Shown here: piece by piece, positions 1 to 8,231 of the stretch
Layout of the letters: each line of letters begins with the position of its first letter
Numbering within the stretch: the first letter of the stretch is position 1
Source: Hoeflea sp.
GTDB taxonomy: Bacteria; Pseudomonadota; Alphaproteobacteria; Rhizobiales; Rhizobiaceae
Length of the DNA: 64,000 nucleotides
Direction: 5' to 3'
Assembly: GCA_020637795.1 (NCBI GenBank)
Contig: JACKJT010000002.1
Coordinates: 1,090,247-1,154,246, forward strand
The notes under the pieces: model-generated
Told to the model about the DNA's origin: nothing
Databases searched by the model: none
What the model saw: the letters and a program-made list of their open reading frames with translations, nothing else
Translations under genes and position numbers: made by a program

Positions 1-300
1 GTACCAGGTCCCCGCCGCATCGTGCCACTCATAGGCAAAGCGCACCGCGATGCGGTTGCCGGAATACGCCCAAAGCTCCTTGATCAGCCGGTAGTCGAGC
101 TCCTTCTCCCACTTGCGGGTCAGGAACGCCTCGATCTCTCCGCGCCCGTTGATGAACTCGGACCGGTTGCGCCACCGGCTGTCGGGCGTATAGGCCAGCG
201 CCACCTTGCCGGGGTCACGGCTGTTCCAGCCATCCTCGGCGGCCCGGATCTTCCGGATCGCCGTTGCCTCGGTAAACGGTGGGAAGGGAGGCCGAGACAT
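1..300 (-). CDS. DUF1348 / SnoaL-like (NTF2-fold) protein, 3' end outside window
   Basis: This is the first 100 residues of a protein whose remainder lies outside the window. The N-terminus (RPPFPPFTEATA, then AAEDGWNSRDP, then the ELDYRLIKELWA stretch and VRFAYEWHD) is characteristic of the DUF1348 family, small NTF2-fold proteins of unknown activity. The ATG overlaps the cynS stop by one base (TAATG), so it is translationally coupled to cynS and is the last gene visible in the cyanate operon. Its role with cyanate is unknown; a stress-related or small-molecule binding role would be a guess. Family assignment is fairly secure, function is not. Confidence 0.8.
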   Translation of the reverse strand, partial: MSRPPFPPFTEATAIRKIRAAEDGWNSRDPGKVALAYTPDSRWRNRSEFINGRGEIEAFLTRKWEKELDYRLIKELWAYSGNRIAVRFAYEWHDAAGTWY

Positions 301-752
301 TACCAGGAATTGTAGCCCAGGAACTTGCCGGACATCTCGATCTTCACGCGGTCGCCCTTCGGGTTGGCGACGCGGGTGATCTGCATGTCGAAATCGATCG
401 CCGACATGATGCCATCGCCGAACTCTTCCTGGATCAGCGTCTTGATCGTCGGCCCGTAAACCCCGACAATCTCGTAGAGGCGGTAGATGCAAGGGTCGGT
501 CGGCACCGCCTGCTCCCAGATCTTGGTCGGGTATTCCTGCAGCACCAGGGCAGCTTCCTGCGGCAGCCCCATCACCCAGACCATCGCCTCGGCCTTGTCC
601 TTGGGCATGGCGTTCATGCCCATGGCCGCCGAATGGGTCCACACCGGCGACATGCCGATCTGCGCGGCGATGTCCTCCCATTTCATGCCAGCGGTGCGCT
701 TGGCCGAGAGGATCATTTCAGTCACGTCTTCCTTGGTCATCATTTTGGCCAT
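300..752 (-). CDS. cynS: Cyanate hydratase (cyanase)
   Basis: Cytoplasmic enzyme that converts cyanate and bicarbonate to ammonia and carbon dioxide, detoxifying cyanate and supplying nitrogen. At 150 residues it has the usual family length. The N-terminal half is the helical DNA-binding-like fold. The C-terminal half carries the signature PTDPCIYRLYE, followed by FGDGIMSAIDF. Known catalytic residues of E. coli CynS (Arg96, Glu99, Ser122) correspond to Arg91, Glu94 and Ser117 here. The gene lies 23 bp after a nitrate/cyanate-type ABC ATPase and one base ahead of a DUF1348 gene, so it belongs to a cyanate uptake-and-use operon. Confidence 0.97.
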   Translation of the reverse strand: MAKMMTKEDVTEMILSAKRTAGMKWEDIAAQIGMSPVWTHSAAMGMNAMPKDKAEAMVWVMGLPQEAALVLQEYPTKIWEQAVPTDPCIYRLYEIVGVYGPTIKTLIQEEFGDGIMSAIDFDMQITRVANPKGDRVKIEMSGKFLGYNSW

Positions 753-775
753 GATGAAGTCTCCTGGTTTGGGTG

Positions 776-1660
776 TTAAACGGCGAGTCTACTGGGTGCG
801 CGGACAGCCGGCGCGGTCTTGTCGATGCGGACCGTTGCCGGCCTGTTCTCGGCGGCATCCGTCGGCCCGGCGAGTTCCTTCGAATGCTTGCCGAGGAACT
901 GCACCAGATGATTGCGGATCGCGTAGTAGTTGGGGTGTTCGACGATCTCGATCCGGTTGCGCGGCCGCGGGATCGTGATCTCGACGGATTCCGCCACACG
1001 CGCAAAGGGTCCGTTGGTCATCAGCAGGATGCGGTCGGCAAGCAGGATCGCCTCGTCAATGTCGTGGGTGATCATGAAGACGGTCTGGTTGGTGCCCGCC
1101 CAGACCTTGAGCAACTCGTCCTGGATGGTGCCGCGCGTCAGCGCATCAAGCGCTCCGAACGGCTCGTCCAGTAGCAGCAGTTTCGGGCTGATCGAGAACG
1201 CCCGGGCGATCGACACACGCTGGCGCATGCCGCCCGACAGCTGGCTCGGCTTGCGGTTGAACACATCCGCGCTCAGCCCGACCATCTCCAGGTGCTTCTT
1301 CGAATGGGTCAGCACCTGATCCTTCGACCAGTCGGGGTAGCGGGCGGCGACGGCAAAGGTCACGTTCTTCAGCGCACTCAGCCAGGGCAGCAACGAGTAA
1401 TTCTGAAACACCACGCCGCGGTCGAGGCTCGGCCCGGAGACCTCCTTGCCGTCCATGATGACGACGCCTTCGGTGGCTTCGGCCAAACCGGCGAGAATGT
1501 TCATGATCGTCGACTTGCCGCAGCCCGAGTGGCCGAGAATGACGACAAACTCGCCTTTTTCGATACCGAAGCTGGCATTCTCGAAGATCGTGGTCTGGCC
1601 ACCCGCTCCGTCCGGGTACCTCTGGCTCAGGCGTTCAACGCTCAGAAAAGCAGTGCTCAC
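776..1660 (-). CDS. ABC transporter ATP-binding protein, nitrate/sulfonate/cyanate type
   Basis: ATPase subunit energising the adjacent permease; NrtD/CynD/SsuB class. The 294-residue product has Walker A GHSGCGKST at residues 43-51, the signature LSGGMRQRVSIARA, Walker B LLLLDEPFGALD and the H-loop MITHDIDEA. A start at GTG 1660 (MSTAFLSVERLS) is chosen because GAGAGA lies just upstream and because the family begins close to this strand; a longer frame to 1717 would run into the permease gene. It sits between permease and cynS in the minus-strand operon. Cyanate is inferred as substrate from cynS; nitrate or another small anion cannot be excluded. Confidence 0.9.
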   Translation of the reverse strand: MSTAFLSVERLSQRYPDGAGGQTTIFENASFGIEKGEFVVILGHSGCGKSTIMNILAGLAEATEGVVIMDGKEVSGPSLDRGVVFQNYSLLPWLSALKNVTFAVAARYPDWSKDQVLTHSKKHLEMVGLSADVFNRKPSQLSGGMRQRVSIARAFSISPKLLLLDEPFGALDALTRGTIQDELLKVWAGTNQTVFMITHDIDEAILLADRILLMTNGPFARVAESVEITIPRPRNRIEIVEHPNYYAIRNHLVQFLGKHSKELAGPTDAAENRPATVRIDKTAPAVRAPSRLAV

Positions 1661-1670
1661 GGTGTCTCTC

Positions 1671-2504
1671 CTATTCGCTGTAGACGACAAAGCGCTGCAA
1701 CACGCCGAACATGGCATCGAGCGCCATGCCGACGACGCCGATCATCAGGATCGAGAAAATGACCGAGGTGAGATCGAGGTTGTTCCACTCGTTCCAGACG
1801 TAGTAGCCAATGCCGGTTCCACCGACCAACATCTCGGCGGCGACGATCACCAGCCAGGCAATGCCGATGGAGATGCGCATGCCGGTCACGATCGTCGGCG
1901 CTGCCGCGGGCAGGATCACCATGAAGGCGGTGCGCAGGGCTCCGAGCTCATGGGTTCTGGCCACGTTGACCCAGTCCTTGCGCACCCCGGCCACCCCGAA
2001 GGCGGTGTTGATCAGCATCGGCCAGATCGAGCAGATGAAGATCACGAAAATGGCGCTGGTCTCGCTGTCCTGGATGATGAACAGCGCCAGAGGCATCCAC
2101 GCCAGCGGCGAGATCGGCCTGAGCACCTGGATGAAGGGGTTGAGCGCCTTGTAGGCGACCGGCGACATGCCGATCAGGAAACCGAGCGGGATGGCGATGA
2201 GAGCCGCCAGGAAATAGCCGGCCAACACGCGGTAGATCGAATACCCGATCTGGATGCCGATCCCCTTGTCGTTCGGCCCCGCGTCGTAGAACGGGTCGCT
2301 CAACTGTTCCCAGGCCTTCTCCAGAACCTGGCTCGGCGGCGGCACGCCGGCCTTCTGCGCACCGCCCCCGGTCAGGCGCTCATACTCGGTCAGCTCGCCC
2401 GCCGCCTTCTGCCCCGGAATGACGGCCTCCCACAACAGGAGGCCGGCAAACAGCAGGATGAACGAGAGGATCGCCGCACGCTTGTTCACGGACATGTCGG
2501 TCAT
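1671..2504 (-). CDS. ABC transporter permease, nitrate/sulfonate/cyanate type
   Basis: Inner-membrane channel subunit of the putative cyanate importer, NrtB/CynB/SsuC class (BPD_transp_1). The 277-residue protein opens with a hydrophobic helix after MTDMSVNKRAA, has a periplasmic stretch rich in charged residues (about 35-85), and then five or so transmembrane helices. The EAA-type cytoplasmic loop (NVARTHELGALRTAFMVILPAAAPTIVTGMRISIG) that docks the ATPase is clear. Only 3 bp separate it from the binding-protein stop, and its own stop lies 10 bp ahead of the ATPase GTG, so the three transport genes are one transcript. Confidence 0.92.
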   Translation of the reverse strand: MTDMSVNKRAAILSFILLFAGLLLWEAVIPGQKAAGELTEYERLTGGGAQKAGVPPPSQVLEKAWEQLSDPFYDAGPNDKGIGIQIGYSIYRVLAGYFLAALIAIPLGFLIGMSPVAYKALNPFIQVLRPISPLAWMPLALFIIQDSETSAIFVIFICSIWPMLINTAFGVAGVRKDWVNVARTHELGALRTAFMVILPAAAPTIVTGMRISIGIAWLVIVAAEMLVGGTGIGYYVWNEWNNLDLTSVIFSILMIGVVGMALDAMFGVLQRFVVYSE

Positions 2505-2507
2505 GCG

Positions 2508-3887
2508 TCAGCCTTTTTTGATCGCAAAGCTCGAGACGTAGTCTTCCGGCGTCGCGGGATCGAAGGTCTTGCCCATGATGACGTGCGACTTGTAGCTTTC
2601 CGCCGGGGCGTCGTAACCCAGATCGGTGAGGATCTTGCGGGCGTCGGACGCCAGGTACACCTGCTCGGCCACCGCCTTGTAGTCGATGTCGCCCTCGATA
2701 TAGCCCCAGCGCTTCATCTGCGTGAGGATCCACACGCCCATAGAGTGCCAGGGGAAGGGATCGAAATCGATGCGGTCGGGCACCTGCTTCACCTCGCCCA
2801 GCCCGTCCGCATAGGTTCCGGTCAGCACCTGTTCGATGACCTCGACCGGCTGGTTGAGATAGTTGGTGGGCGCGATCGCCGCCGAGATCTCTTTCCTGTT
2901 ATCCGGATTGGACGCGTATTGCGTCGCATCGATGATCGCCTTGAGCAGCGCCCCGTAAGTGTTGGGCAACTCGGTGGCAAACGAGAGCGGCGCGGCAAAC
3001 GCACAGCACGGATGGCCTTCCCAGATCTCCTTGGTCAGGATGTGGATGAAACCGATGTTTTCCCACACCGCGCGCTGGTTGAACGGGTCCGGCGACAGGT
3101 AGCCGTCGAGATTTCCGGCGCGCAGATTGGCGACCATTTCCGGCGGCGGCACGACGCGGATCTGGATGTCGACATCCGGATCGAGGCCGTGCTCGGCGAC
3201 GTAGTAGCGAAGCAGAAAATTGTGCATCGAATATTCGAACGGCACACCGAAGGTGAAGCCCTTCCACTGCTTGGGATCGCGCTTGTCCTTGTGCTCGTTC
3301 GACAGCACGATGGCCTGGCCGTTGATGTTTTCGACCGCGGGCATGATGTAGGGTTCGGCTACCGAGCCGGCGCCCAGCATCATCGCCAGCGGCATCGGGG
3401 TGAGCATGTGACTGGCGTCGTATTCACCTGCCAGCGACTTGTCGCGTGCCACCGCCCAGCCGGCGGTCTTGATGACCTGGGCGTTCAACCCGTAGCGCTC
3501 GTAAAAGCCCAGCGGCTGCGCCATGATGATCGGCGTTGCGCAGGTGATCGGCACGAACCCGATGTTGAGATCGGTCTTCTCAGGCTTGCCCAATGTGTCG
3601 AGCAGCGCCGCCTTTGCCTTGTCGATCGGGAAGATCGACGCGAGGGCGGCGGCAGCCGTCCCTCCCCCGACCAGGCCCATGAAGGAGCGGCGGCTGATAT
3701 CGGAATGCCCGAACACCGAACGGACGATCGCGCTTTCGATCGCGCGCTCCATCATCGCCTCGCTGGATTGCAAAGTGCTCTCTTCGCGAATGCCGGATGT
3801 CGGCGCACAGGCGGAGCATCCGCACTTGGCGCCATGCCTGAGATCGGCCTTGCTCGAGAAGGGATCGTTTAGACTTTTCACTGTCAT
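2508..3887 (-). CDS. NrtA/CmpA/CynA-family substrate-binding protein with Cys-rich N-terminal extension and Tat signal
   Basis: Periplasmic binding protein that should deliver cyanate (or nitrate-like anions) to the permease. Start ATG 3887 is chosen because AGGAGA lies 6 bp upstream; an in-frame ATG at 3947 has no good ribosome site. The 459-residue product has an unusual layout: residues 1-60 form a non-secretory leader with Cys22, Cys24 and Cys27 (CGCSAC), then a twin-arginine motif SRRSFM at 65-70, a hydrophobic Gly/Ala stretch, and the NMT1/NrtA-like domain (NIGFVPITCATPIIMAQPLGF onward). The Tat signal implies export after folding. First gene of the cyanate operon, divergent from the AAA+ regulator. 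Confidence 0.9.
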   Translation of the reverse strand: MTVKSLNDPFSSKADLRHGAKCGCSACAPTSGIREESTLQSSEAMMERAIESAIVRSVFGHSDISRRSFMGLVGGGTAAAALASIFPIDKAKAALLDTLGKPEKTDLNIGFVPITCATPIIMAQPLGFYERYGLNAQVIKTAGWAVARDKSLAGEYDASHMLTPMPLAMMLGAGSVAEPYIMPAVENINGQAIVLSNEHKDKRDPKQWKGFTFGVPFEYSMHNFLLRYYVAEHGLDPDVDIQIRVVPPPEMVANLRAGNLDGYLSPDPFNQRAVWENIGFIHILTKEIWEGHPCCAFAAPLSFATELPNTYGALLKAIIDATQYASNPDNRKEISAAIAPTNYLNQPVEVIEQVLTGTYADGLGEVKQVPDRIDFDPFPWHSMGVWILTQMKRWGYIEGDIDYKAVAEQVYLASDARKILTDLGYDAPAESYKSHVIMGKTFDPATPEDYVSSFAIKKG

Positions 3888-4023
3888 CGGGTTCTCCTGC
3901 GCTAATTCCTGCAACCAGACTAGCGGCTCAAACAGAGAAATCCGCAAAAAATTGAAATGGCGTCACGATTGGTAAATTATTGTTTTTATTGATTTATCAG
4001 TTGGTTTTTCTGCTCGAAATTTT

Positions 4024-4052
4024 ACGATTTTTCGTAATTTACGAAATATCGT
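4024..4052. promoter_or_regulatory. Paired 12-bp inverted repeats, candidate operator between cyanate operon and regulator
   Basis: Two copies of ACGA-N4-TCGT lie at 4024-4035 and 4041-4052, with centres 17 bp apart. Overlapping them is a perfect 17-nt palindrome TTTCGTAATTTACGAAA at 4030-4046. They sit in an AT-rich divergent intergenic region (3888-4086), 35 bp upstream of the regulator ATG and about 140 bp upstream of the binding-protein ATG. This is what a dimer-of-dimers binding site for the divergent regulator, or for an autorepressor, would look like. No TGGC-N7-TTGC sigma-54 promoter was found nearby. Confidence 0.55.
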
Positions 4053-4086
4053 TGATTTTCAATGCTGCATTGCGCAATATTTCGGG

Positions 4087-5949
4087 ATGGAGACCCCGGA
4101 CCCGTTCCTGCACAGCCATGTGCAATCGAGCATTCTTCCAAGCATCGCCTTGGACACCCACAACGGCCTGATCGTTGCGGCCAACGGCGCCGCCAGCCAG
4201 CTGCTCTCCGATGAGAACCTGCGCGGCAAGGATTTCGCGGCCTTCCTGGTCGGACGCCTGCCGGAACTCATCGTCTTTACCGAAAAGGTCGACCACTACA
4301 GGACCAGCTGGACCCGCGATCTGCCGATCGTCAGCGCCGAGGGACGGGAGATCGCCACGGAGATCCATGGCACCATGATCGGGCATGGCGGCGCGACCTT
4401 TCTGGTGATGCAGATCATCGACATGGAGGCCTATGACACGCGCTCCCAGAACGTTTCCACCCACAACCTGCACGCCAGGGGGCTGATGGAATGGGACCGG
4501 GCGCGCGATTTCTTCCGCGAGATGGAAAACGAGAACCGGCTGATCCTGGATGCCGCGGGCGAAGGCATCTACGGCATCAATCTTGAGGGCAAGACCACCT
4601 TCGTCAACAACGCCGCCCAGGAGATGCTGGGCTGGACCAAGGAGGATCTGCTCGGCGAGGACATCCACGCCATGATCCACCATCATCACCTCGATGGCCG
4701 GAAATATCCGTCGCGGGAGTGCCCGATCTACCATTCGTTCCGCAATGAACAGGTTAACCGGGTGGAAGACGAGGTGTTCTGGCACAAGAACGGCCGGCCG
4801 ATCCAGGTGGAGTACACCTCCACCCCGATCTACGACCAGCAGGTGCTGGACGGCGCGGTGGTGATCTTCCGGGATGTGTCGGAACGGCGCGAGAATGAAC
4901 GCAAGCTGCGCGCGGCGATGGACCAGATCGAGGCGCTGCGCGAACGGTTGGAGCAGGAAAACGAATATCTGCAGGAAGAGATCCGCAATGTCCGTTCCCA
5001 CTACGATCTTGCCGGCTCCTCGCCGGCGATCATGCGGACCCTGGCGCAGATCGAGCTGGTGGCCAAGACCCAGAGCAACGTTCTCATCACCGGAGAAGGC
5101 GGCACCGGAAAATCGCTGATCGCCTCTGCGATCCACAAGTCGAGTTCGCGCGCCCGGCGGCCGATCATCCGCATCAACTGCGCCGGCATTTCCCCCTCGA
5201 CCTTCGAAAGCGAACTGTTCGGCCATGTCCGCGGCGCCTTCCAGGGCGCCATCCACGACCGCACCGGCAAGCTGGAAATCGCCAACGGCGGAACCCTGTA
5301 TCTGGACGAAGTTTCCGAAATCCCGATCGAGCTTCAGGGCAAGATTCTCAAGACCCTGCAGGAACAAACGCTGGAGCGGCTGGGCGACAACCGCATCAGC
5401 AAGATCAATGTCCGCGTCATCGCCTCATCGAGCAAGGATCTGACCACCTGCATCAGGAACGGCACGTTTCGCCAGGATCTCTACTTCTATCTCAACGTGT
5501 TTCCGATCGAGTGCCAGCCGCTGCGCGAACGCCTGTCCGACATACCCGAGCTGACGCAGCATTTCCTCACCCTCGCCTGCGAGCGGCTGAACCTGCAGAA
5601 GCCGACGATTACCAAGGCAAATATCCGCCAGCTGCAGGATTATCACTGGCCCGGCAATGTCCGGGAGCTGCAGAACGTGGTCGAGCGCGGGGCCATCCTG
5701 TCGCGCGGCGAGAAGCTGATCCTCGACCTGCAGAAAGGCCCGGGCCGACCCAGCGCCGCGGAGCACGCCGACATCCTGACCGACCAGCAGATGCATGATT
5801 TGCAGGTCAGCAACATCGTCGCCTGCCTGAAGCGATGCGGCGGCCGCGTTTCCGGGGAAGACGGCGCGGCCCAGCTGATGGGCATCAAGCCCACCACGCT
5901 CTATTCCCGCATCAAGAAATTCGGCATCGTCCTGGACGAAACCGAGTAG
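4087..5949 (+). CDS. PAS-PAS-AAA+-Fis transcriptional regulator with altered GAFTGA loop (GAFQGA)
   Basis: Enhancer-binding-type regulator presumed to control the divergent cyanate operon. The 620 residues comprise a PAS domain (about 20-130), a second PAS domain (about 150-270, with the typical DAAGEGIYGINLEG), a coiled coil (about 272-310), the AAA+ domain with Walker A GEGGTGKS at 336-343 and Walker B TLYLDE ending at Asp407-Glu408, and a Fis-type helix-turn-helix near 575-617. The loop that contacts sigma-54 in NtrC-like proteins, GAFTGA, reads GAFQGA at 383-388. That Thr is normally essential, so this protein may not use sigma-54. The start follows the operator region; no strong Shine-Dalgarno is seen. 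Confidence 0.85.
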   Translation: METPDPFLHSHVQSSILPSIALDTHNGLIVAANGAASQLLSDENLRGKDFAAFLVGRLPELIVFTEKVDHYRTSWTRDLPIVSAEGREIATEIHGTMIGHGGATFLVMQIIDMEAYDTRSQNVSTHNLHARGLMEWDRARDFFREMENENRLILDAAGEGIYGINLEGKTTFVNNAAQEMLGWTKEDLLGEDIHAMIHHHHLDGRKYPSRECPIYHSFRNEQVNRVEDEVFWHKNGRPIQVEYTSTPIYDQQVLDGAVVIFRDVSERRENERKLRAAMDQIEALRERLEQENEYLQEEIRNVRSHYDLAGSSPAIMRTLAQIELVAKTQSNVLITGEGGTGKSLIASAIHKSSSRARRPIIRINCAGISPSTFESELFGHVRGAFQGAIHDRTGKLEIANGGTLYLDEVSEIPIELQGKILKTLQEQTLERLGDNRISKINVRVIASSSKDLTTCIRNGTFRQDLYFYLNVFPIECQPLRERLSDIPELTQHFLTLACERLNLQKPTITKANIRQLQDYHWPGNVRELQNVVERGAILSRGEKLILDLQKGPGRPSAAEHADILTDQQMHDLQVSNIVACLKRCGGRVSGEDGAAQLMGIKPTTLYSRIKKFGIVLDETE

Positions 5950-5998
5950 AGGGTCGCCAGCGCGAACGGGCTGGTTTGCACCTGTCGAGCGATTCTAC

Positions 5999-6508
5999 TC
6001 AGCGCATCAGCTTGTCGATGGGAAAGATGGCACAGGTTTCCGTGCCATGCGCCAGGAGCTTGCCGGAACTGTCCCTGAGATAGGCCTCTGAGGTGGCAAT
6101 CGTCTTGCCACGGTGCAGGATGCGGCCCTCGCACGCCAGCTCGCCCATGTCGGGCAGGATCGGCCGGGTCAGATTGAGCTTGAACTCAACCGTCGTGTAA
6201 CCCTCGCCGGGCTGCAGCGTCGTCATCACGGCGCAGGCAAGCGAGGAATCCATGATCGTCGCCGCCCATCCGCCGTGAATGGTGCCGAGCGGGTTGAGAT
6301 GGTCGACCGTCGGCGTACCGGTGAAGACGATCAGCCCCTCCTCTACCGTGGTGAGCCAGAAATTGAGCGTCCTCGCCATGGCCGCGCCCGGCAGGCGGCC
6401 TTCGAGAATGCCTTTCATCACTGCAAGGCCGCCTTCTCTCGCCACCACATCGAGCGGCACGACGCCGGTGAACTGGCCGTTGGCGCGGCGGTTGCTGTCA
6501 TCCATCAT
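5999..6508 (-). CDS. PaaI-family hotdog-fold thioesterase
   Basis: Predicted acyl-CoA thioesterase of the PaaI/4HBT class, hydrolysing thioesters in the cytoplasm; the substrate is unknown. The 169-residue product has the hotdog core with LNPLGTIHGGWAATIMDSSLACAV, where the HGG-type turn and following helix form the CoA site, then EFKLNLTRPI and LACEGRILHRGKTIATSEAYL. Start ATG 6508 overlaps the recO stop by four bases (ATGA), which indicates translational coupling; the longer frame to 6577 lies inside recO and is not supported. It is the last gene of the lepB-rnc-era-recO transcript. Confidence 0.85.
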   Translation of the reverse strand: MMDDSNRRANGQFTGVVPLDVVAREGGLAVMKGILEGRLPGAAMARTLNFWLTTVEEGLIVFTGTPTVDHLNPLGTIHGGWAATIMDSSLACAVMTTLQPGEGYTTVEFKLNLTRPILPDMGELACEGRILHRGKTIATSEAYLRDSSGKLLAHGTETCAIFPIDKLMR

Positions 6509-7275
6509 GAAATCGGTTCCTGAAGTGAGGGGGAAGCAGCCGCATCTTGCGGCATTGCCCGCAAGGCGGCCGCGCAAAAGCTTTCGCGGCTGATCGGCGG
6601 CTCGACGCCGCGTGGCTCGAACACGTGCCGGCCGAGAAAATAACCGGTCAGCCGGAACGCCTGGGCCAGCATCTCCCGGGTCGTGCAGGCTTGCGTCCGG
6701 TCGGGCAGGAAGGCCGGAAGCGACAGCATCCGGTCCGCCCAGGGACGGCCCGCTTCGGCAGACACCGCCCGGCCCGACTTCGGCGACACATAGACGAGAT
6801 CGGTGCGTGCGCCGGTCGCCGCGCAGGCGGTCAGGTCGAGCCCGAAGCCCAGATCCTCGAGCACGGCAAGTTCGAACCGGACATAGAGCGCCCCGGCTTC
6901 TTCCGGCGTGTCCAGGCTGTCGAGAATGATGGCAAAGGCATCGTGCAGACGCGGATGGGAATCGCGTTCGGGCAGCAGCCGCAACAGGGCGGCCATAGCC
7001 TGCACGCCGTGAACGCCGATGGCGCTTTCCATCAACCTTCCGGCGCGCGCGTTAAGCAGTTCGACCTGGTATTGGCCCAGATGCTCGTCGAGCCGGGCGC
7101 GCCAGACCAGATCCACCGAATTGCCCGGCTGCAGCACCGGTTGGTGGCGTTTGGAGCGGCCGCCGCGGACAATGCCCAGATGACGGCCATGCGCCTTCGT
7201 CATCACCTCGGCGATAACCGAGGTTTCGCCGTGCTTTCGCAGGCCCAGGATGATTCCCTCGTCTCGCCATTCCAT
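6505..7275 (-). CDS. recO: DNA repair protein RecO
   Basis: Recombination mediator that works with RecF and RecR to load RecA on SSB-coated single-stranded DNA. The 256-residue protein begins MEWRDEGIILGLRKHGETSVIAEVMT, the standard N-terminal OB fold of alphaproteobacterial RecO, followed by the helical C-terminal domain (LYVRFELAVLEDLGFGLDLTACAATG). Family length is normal. It lies 17 bp after era, in the conserved order rnc-era-recO, and its TGA overlaps the thioesterase ATG. Confidence 0.95.
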   Translation of the reverse strand: MEWRDEGIILGLRKHGETSVIAEVMTKAHGRHLGIVRGGRSKRHQPVLQPGNSVDLVWRARLDEHLGQYQVELLNARAGRLMESAIGVHGVQAMAALLRLLPERDSHPRLHDAFAIILDSLDTPEEAGALYVRFELAVLEDLGFGLDLTACAATGARTDLVYVSPKSGRAVSAEAGRPWADRMLSLPAFLPDRTQACTTREMLAQAFRLTGYFLGRHVFEPRGVEPPISRESFCAAALRAMPQDAAASPSLQEPIS

Positions 7276-7292
7276 CGCGTGACTTTGCCCGC

Positions 7293-8231
7293 TCAGTGCG
7301 GAAATTCAAGCCCCATCTCGCGGTAGCGCTCGGGATCGTTGCCCCAGTTCTCGCGCACCTTGACGAACAGGAACAGGTGCACCTTCTGCTCGAGGATCTC
7401 GGCGATCTCCTTGCGCGATGCCTGACCGATGGCCTTGATGGTCTCGCCCTTGTGGCCGAGCACGATCTTCTTCTGGCTCTCGCGCTCGACATAGATGACC
7501 TGCTCGATGCGCACCGAACCGTCCTTCTTCTCTTCCCAGCGCTCGGTCTCGACATGCGATGCGTAGGGCAATTCCTGGTGCAGGCGCAGGAACAGTTTTT
7601 CGCGCGTGATCTCGGCCGCCAGCTGCCGCATTGGCAGGTCGGAAATCTGGTCTTCCGGGTAGTACCACGGCCCTTCCGGCAGCTTTTTCGCCAGGTAGTC
7701 CATCAGGTCCTTGCAGCCCGAACCGTTGAGCGCCGAGATCATGAAGGTCTCGTCGAACTTGACCTTCTCGTGAATGGCCGCCGTCAGCGCCAGCAGCGTG
7801 TCGCGCTTGACCTGGTCGATCTTGTTAATCACCAGGATCTTGTGTCCCTGCCGCTCGGCGAGCGAATCGAGCAATGCCTCCGCGTCACCCCTGATCCCGC
7901 GCTCGGCGTCGATCAGCACCAGCACCAGGTCGCCATCCTTGGCGCCGCCCCAGGCCGTGGTCACCATCGCCCGATCAAGCCGCCGCTTCGGCGTGAAGAT
8001 CCCCGGCGTGTCGATGAACACGATCTGGGTTCGGTCGTGGATGGCGATGCCGCGCACGATTGCCCGTGTGGTCTGCACCTTGTGCGAGACGATCGACACC
8101 TTGGCGCCGACCAGCTGGTTCATCAGCGTGGATTTTCCCGCATTCGGAGCGCCGATCAGCGCCACGAAGCCGGATCGGGTCGGGCCCTGCGGTTCAGCCG
8201 GGTTTGCATCTGTTTCAGGTGTATCAGTCAT
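7293..8231 (-). CDS. era: GTPase Era
   Basis: Essential GTPase that assists 16S rRNA maturation and 30S assembly. The 312-residue protein has G1 GAPNAGKST at 27-35, G3 DTPG, G4 NKID, and a C-terminal KH domain with the conserved GHKGETIKAIGQASRKEI segment that contacts the 3' end of 16S rRNA. The first 20 residues are a short variable extension. The ATG overlaps the rnc stop by eight bases (ATGACTGA), so rnc and era are translationally coupled. Confidence 0.97.
   Translation of the reverse strand: MTDTPETDANPAEPQGPTRSGFVALIGAPNAGKSTLMNQLVGAKVSIVSHKVQTTRAIVRGIAIHDRTQIVFIDTPGIFTPKRRLDRAMVTTAWGGAKDGDLVLVLIDAERGIRGDAEALLDSLAERQGHKILVINKIDQVKRDTLLALTAAIHEKVKFDETFMISALNGSGCKDLMDYLAKKLPEGPWYYPEDQISDLPMRQLAAEITREKLFLRLHQELPYASHVETERWEEKKDGSVRIEQVIYVERESQKKIVLGHKGETIKAIGQASRKEIAEILEQKVHLFLFVKVRENWGNDPERYREMGLEFPH

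Noticed and set aside
1446..3872. An 808-codon open frame opposite the cyanate transport genes
   Set aside because: Low-complexity His/Asp/Arg-rich translation with no family features, antisense to three well-recognised ABC genes; it is a by-product of high third-position GC.
3940..3990. Possible sigma-54 promoter TGGCGTCACGATTGGT in the cyanate divergent region
   Set aside because: The GG-N10-GC arrangement is not met, and the regulator itself lacks the Thr needed for sigma-54 contact.
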